Made by a program: the position numbers and the translations under genes. The notes below the pieces were generated by a model that did not search any database, had not been told where the DNA came from, and saw only the letters and a program-made list of their open reading frames with translations. A DNA stretch of 43,913 nucleotides from Chloroflexota bacterium (GTDB taxonomy: Bacteria; Chloroflexota; Limnocylindria; Limnocylindrales; CSP1-4): contig JAJYGH010000040.1 in assembly GCA_021785175.1 (NCBI GenBank), positions 1 to 43,913 of the forward strand, in the 5' to 3' direction. This document shows, piece by piece, positions 42,181 through 43,913 of the stretch; within the stretch, counting starts at the first letter, position 1, and each line of letters begins with the position of its first letter.

Positions 42181-43896
42181 ATGACGATTCGGCGCGGTCC
42201 CGACCTGATCCTGCATGGCGGCCCCGTGCTGCCGATGGAAGAGCGGGCGCCCGGGCAGCACGCAGGCGCAGCCTCGCCGGACGCTCGCGTCGACGCCATC
42301 GCGATCGGCGAGGGCCTCATCGCCGCGGTCGGACCGTCGCGCGAGATCCTGCCCCTGGCCGGTCCCGGGACCCGTCTCGTCGATCTCGAGGGAGCGGCCG
42401 TCCTGCCCGGCTTCCAGGACCAGCACGCCCACCCGCTCGTCGAGGGGCTCCAGGCGGCCTGGCTCGACCTGACCGCGGCCGCCGACATCCCGGCTGCCAT
42501 GCGTCTGCTGTCGGACGCCGCCGTGCGTGTCCGCTCCTCGTTCGAGGCGGAGCTGTGGGTGGAAGGGTGGTACCACCCGTCGGCGTGGCGGGAGCGCCGG
42601 CACCCGACGAGGTCCGAGCTCGACCGGGCCGTGCCGGACGTCCCGGCGATCCTTCACCACGGGAGCGGGCACGCCGCGGTCGCGAACTCGCTCGCGCTCG
42701 CGTATGCCGGTGTGACCGCGGAGCGGCCCGATCCGCCCGGCGCGACCATCGAGCGGGACGCGTCCGGCGAGCCCACGGGCCTCGTGCTCGGGTCGGACCC
42801 GGTCGCGCCGTTCGCCTCCGCGATGCCGTCGCTCACCCCGCAAGCGCTCCGCGACGCCCTGCGCACCGTCGCGGCCAGGCTGTCGTCGGACGGTGTCACC
42901 GCCGTCGCCGACGCCCACGTCGGCTGGCTCGGCGACCCCGTGTCGGAGCTCGCCGCCTACGCGGGCGCCGTGCTCGACGGCGACTTCCCGCAGCGGCTCA
43001 CGATCATGCCCGGGCTGGCGCGCCTCGCGGCGCCGGACGAGGATCCCCCGACGCCCGACGACATCGGCGCGCTCGTTCCGCCGGACGTCCGCACCCGCAT
43101 CCGGGTCGGGCCCGCGAAGTTCTTTTCGGACGGAGCGCTGAGCACCGCGGATGCGTGGCTGCGGGAGCCCTACGCCGACGCGGGCACGCGCCCGCCGGAA
43201 CTCGTCCGAGGGCGTCCGGCCCATCCGCCGGGCGAGCTCGAGGAGCGGCTCCGTCGCGCGCACCTCGTGGGCTGGCAGCTGGCGACGCACGCGATCGGGG
43301 ACGCGGCGGTCGCGTTCGTCGCGGACGCGTACCGCGCGATCCTCGCGGATCATCCGTGGCCCGACGCGCGCCACCGCATCGAACACGCGATGCTGCTCGA
43401 GCCGGACCTGCTCGCGCGTGCGGTGGAGATCGGCGCCGTCGCCGTGCTCCAGCCGGAGTTCGTGACCGGCATGGGCGACGTCTACCTGGCCCGCCTCGGC
43501 GACCGCACCCGGGACGTGTACGCGTATCGCCGGTGGCTCGACGCCGGCCTCCCCATCGCCTTCGCGAGCGATCGTCCGTTCGCGCCGGGGCCGCCGCTCG
43601 AGGGGATCCGCGCGGCGTTCCGGATGGCAGGGCCCTCGGGGCGCCGGCTGCACGACGATCCGGGCCCCTCGGTCGGCGAGGCGCTGCGGGCGTGGACGTC
43701 GCGCGCCGCGTGGGCAGCCCACGACGAGGGGCACGCCGGCCGGCTGATCCCCGGGCTGGCCGCCGACCTCGTCGTGCTGTCGGCGGACCCGACCACGGTG
43801 CCGGCCCAACGATGGGCGTCCGGCCTCGACGGCGTCGAGGTGCTCGCCACGCTGGTCGGCGGGCGGCCGGTGTTTGGCGAGCTGGGCGGGGGCTGA
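42181..43896 (+). CDS. YtcJ-type metal-dependent amidohydrolase
   Basis: 571 aa amidohydrolase-3 (YtcJ/NfdA) family. Metal-site motifs: His82 and His84 (QDQHAHP), THAIGDAA, RIEHAMLLE and a variant of the usual SDxP end motif (ASDRPFAPGPP). AKFFSDGALST near the middle is typical. Members hydrolyse N-formyl or related amide bonds; most have unknown substrates. The ATG at 42181 is preceded by GGAGG only three bases away, and TAGTGT about 20 bases upstream could be the -10, giving a very short leader. It is divergent from the Lgt-like gene across 104 bp. A role with the pyrimidine locus is possible but unsupported. Confidence 0.9.
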   Translation: MTIRRGPDLILHGGPVLPMEERAPGQHAGAASPDARVDAIAIGEGLIAAVGPSREILPLAGPGTRLVDLEGAAVLPGFQDQHAHPLVEGLQAAWLDLTAAADIPAAMRLLSDAAVRVRSSFEAELWVEGWYHPSAWRERRHPTRSELDRAVPDVPAILHHGSGHAAVANSLALAYAGVTAERPDPPGATIERDASGEPTGLVLGSDPVAPFASAMPSLTPQALRDALRTVAARLSSDGVTAVADAHVGWLGDPVSELAAYAGAVLDGDFPQRLTIMPGLARLAAPDEDPPTPDDIGALVPPDVRTRIRVGPAKFFSDGALSTADAWLREPYADAGTRPPELVRGRPAHPPGELEERLRRAHLVGWQLATHAIGDAAVAFVADAYRAILADHPWPDARHRIEHAMLLEPDLLARAVEIGAVAVLQPEFVTGMGDVYLARLGDRTRDVYAYRRWLDAGLPIAFASDRPFAPGPPLEGIRAAFRMAGPSGRRLHDDPGPSVGEALRAWTSRAAWAAHDEGHAGRLIPGLAADLVVLSADPTTVPAQRWASGLDGVEVLATLVGGRPVFGELGGG

Positions 43897-43913
43897 GCCG
43901 CGCGATCGGCGGC

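Overview
The window is a GC-rich bacterial chromosomal segment with dense coding, strong G/C bias at third codon positions and frequent GTG starts. Several genes have a TANNNT -10 element only 6-7 bases before the start codon and no Shine-Dalgarno sequence, which is the layout of leaderless mRNAs. With the gene content (PPK1 / CYTH-CHAD / SixA / DUF47 / PiT, an LLM-class F420-type oxidoreductase, a microcompartment-type RpiB), this suggests a high-GC Chloroflexota lineage; an actinobacterium-like lineage is the main alternative. The taxonomic call is inference; no rRNA or tRNA gene was seen.

Layout. (A) 1-7804, all minus strand: a carbohydrate module. LacI regulator, EthD-like protein and ribokinase are followed by a tandem CG-centred operator and a CUT1 ABC importer (ATPase, Tat lipoprotein binding protein, two permeases), then an RpiB-like isomerase and the first 41 codons of another enzyme. 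Both last proteins begin with a short amphipathic helix and a Gly/Pro/Ala linker, like bacterial microcompartment encapsulation peptides, so the window edge probably cuts into a sugar-phosphate microcompartment locus. (B) 7994-11557: S9 peptidase, then a DUF971 / UPF0145 / small membrane protein group. (C) 11606-18475: polyphosphate and phosphate island (PPK1, CYTH-CHAD, SixA phosphatase, DUF47 PhoU-like protein, PiT transporter), with an unknown minus-strand gene inserted between the last two. (D) 18561-25303: GltX, FTR1-type iron permease, VIT1/CCC1-type transporter, a Rhizobium-etli-type asparaginase divergent from uracil phosphoribosyltransferase (upp), and a Cys/Met-metabolism PLP enzyme.

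(E) 25304-28340: a degraded, repeat-rich stretch holding a frameshifted lipoprotein pseudogene, an orphan BMP-type nucleoside-binding lipoprotein and two small unrecognised genes. (F) 28341-30872: a PAS-GAF-PAS hybrid histidine kinase. (G) 30826-40900: a reductive pyrimidine catabolism locus in two divergent arms. The minus arm has an NCS1 permease, PreA-like dihydropyrimidine dehydrogenase and omega-aminotransferase. The plus arm has an N-carbamoyl-beta-alanine amidohydrolase, an LLM-class oxidoreductase and dihydropyrimidinase. A convergent CoA-acylating (methyl)malonate semialdehyde dehydrogenase completes it. (H) 41054-43896: a divergent Lgt homologue lacking the expected catalytic residues, and a YtcJ-type amidohydrolase.

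Taken together the genes suggest an organism that imports and degrades nucleosides, nucleobases and sugar phosphates: BMP receptor, Upp salvage and a pyrimidine ring-to-acyl-CoA pathway for the base, and ribokinase / RpiB / a putative microcompartment for the sugar. The most unusual points are the microcompartment signature at the edge, the PreA homologue lacking its Fe-S domain beside an LLM oxidoreductase, the Lys-to-Gln asparaginase active site, and the Lgt homologue without its catalytic residues.
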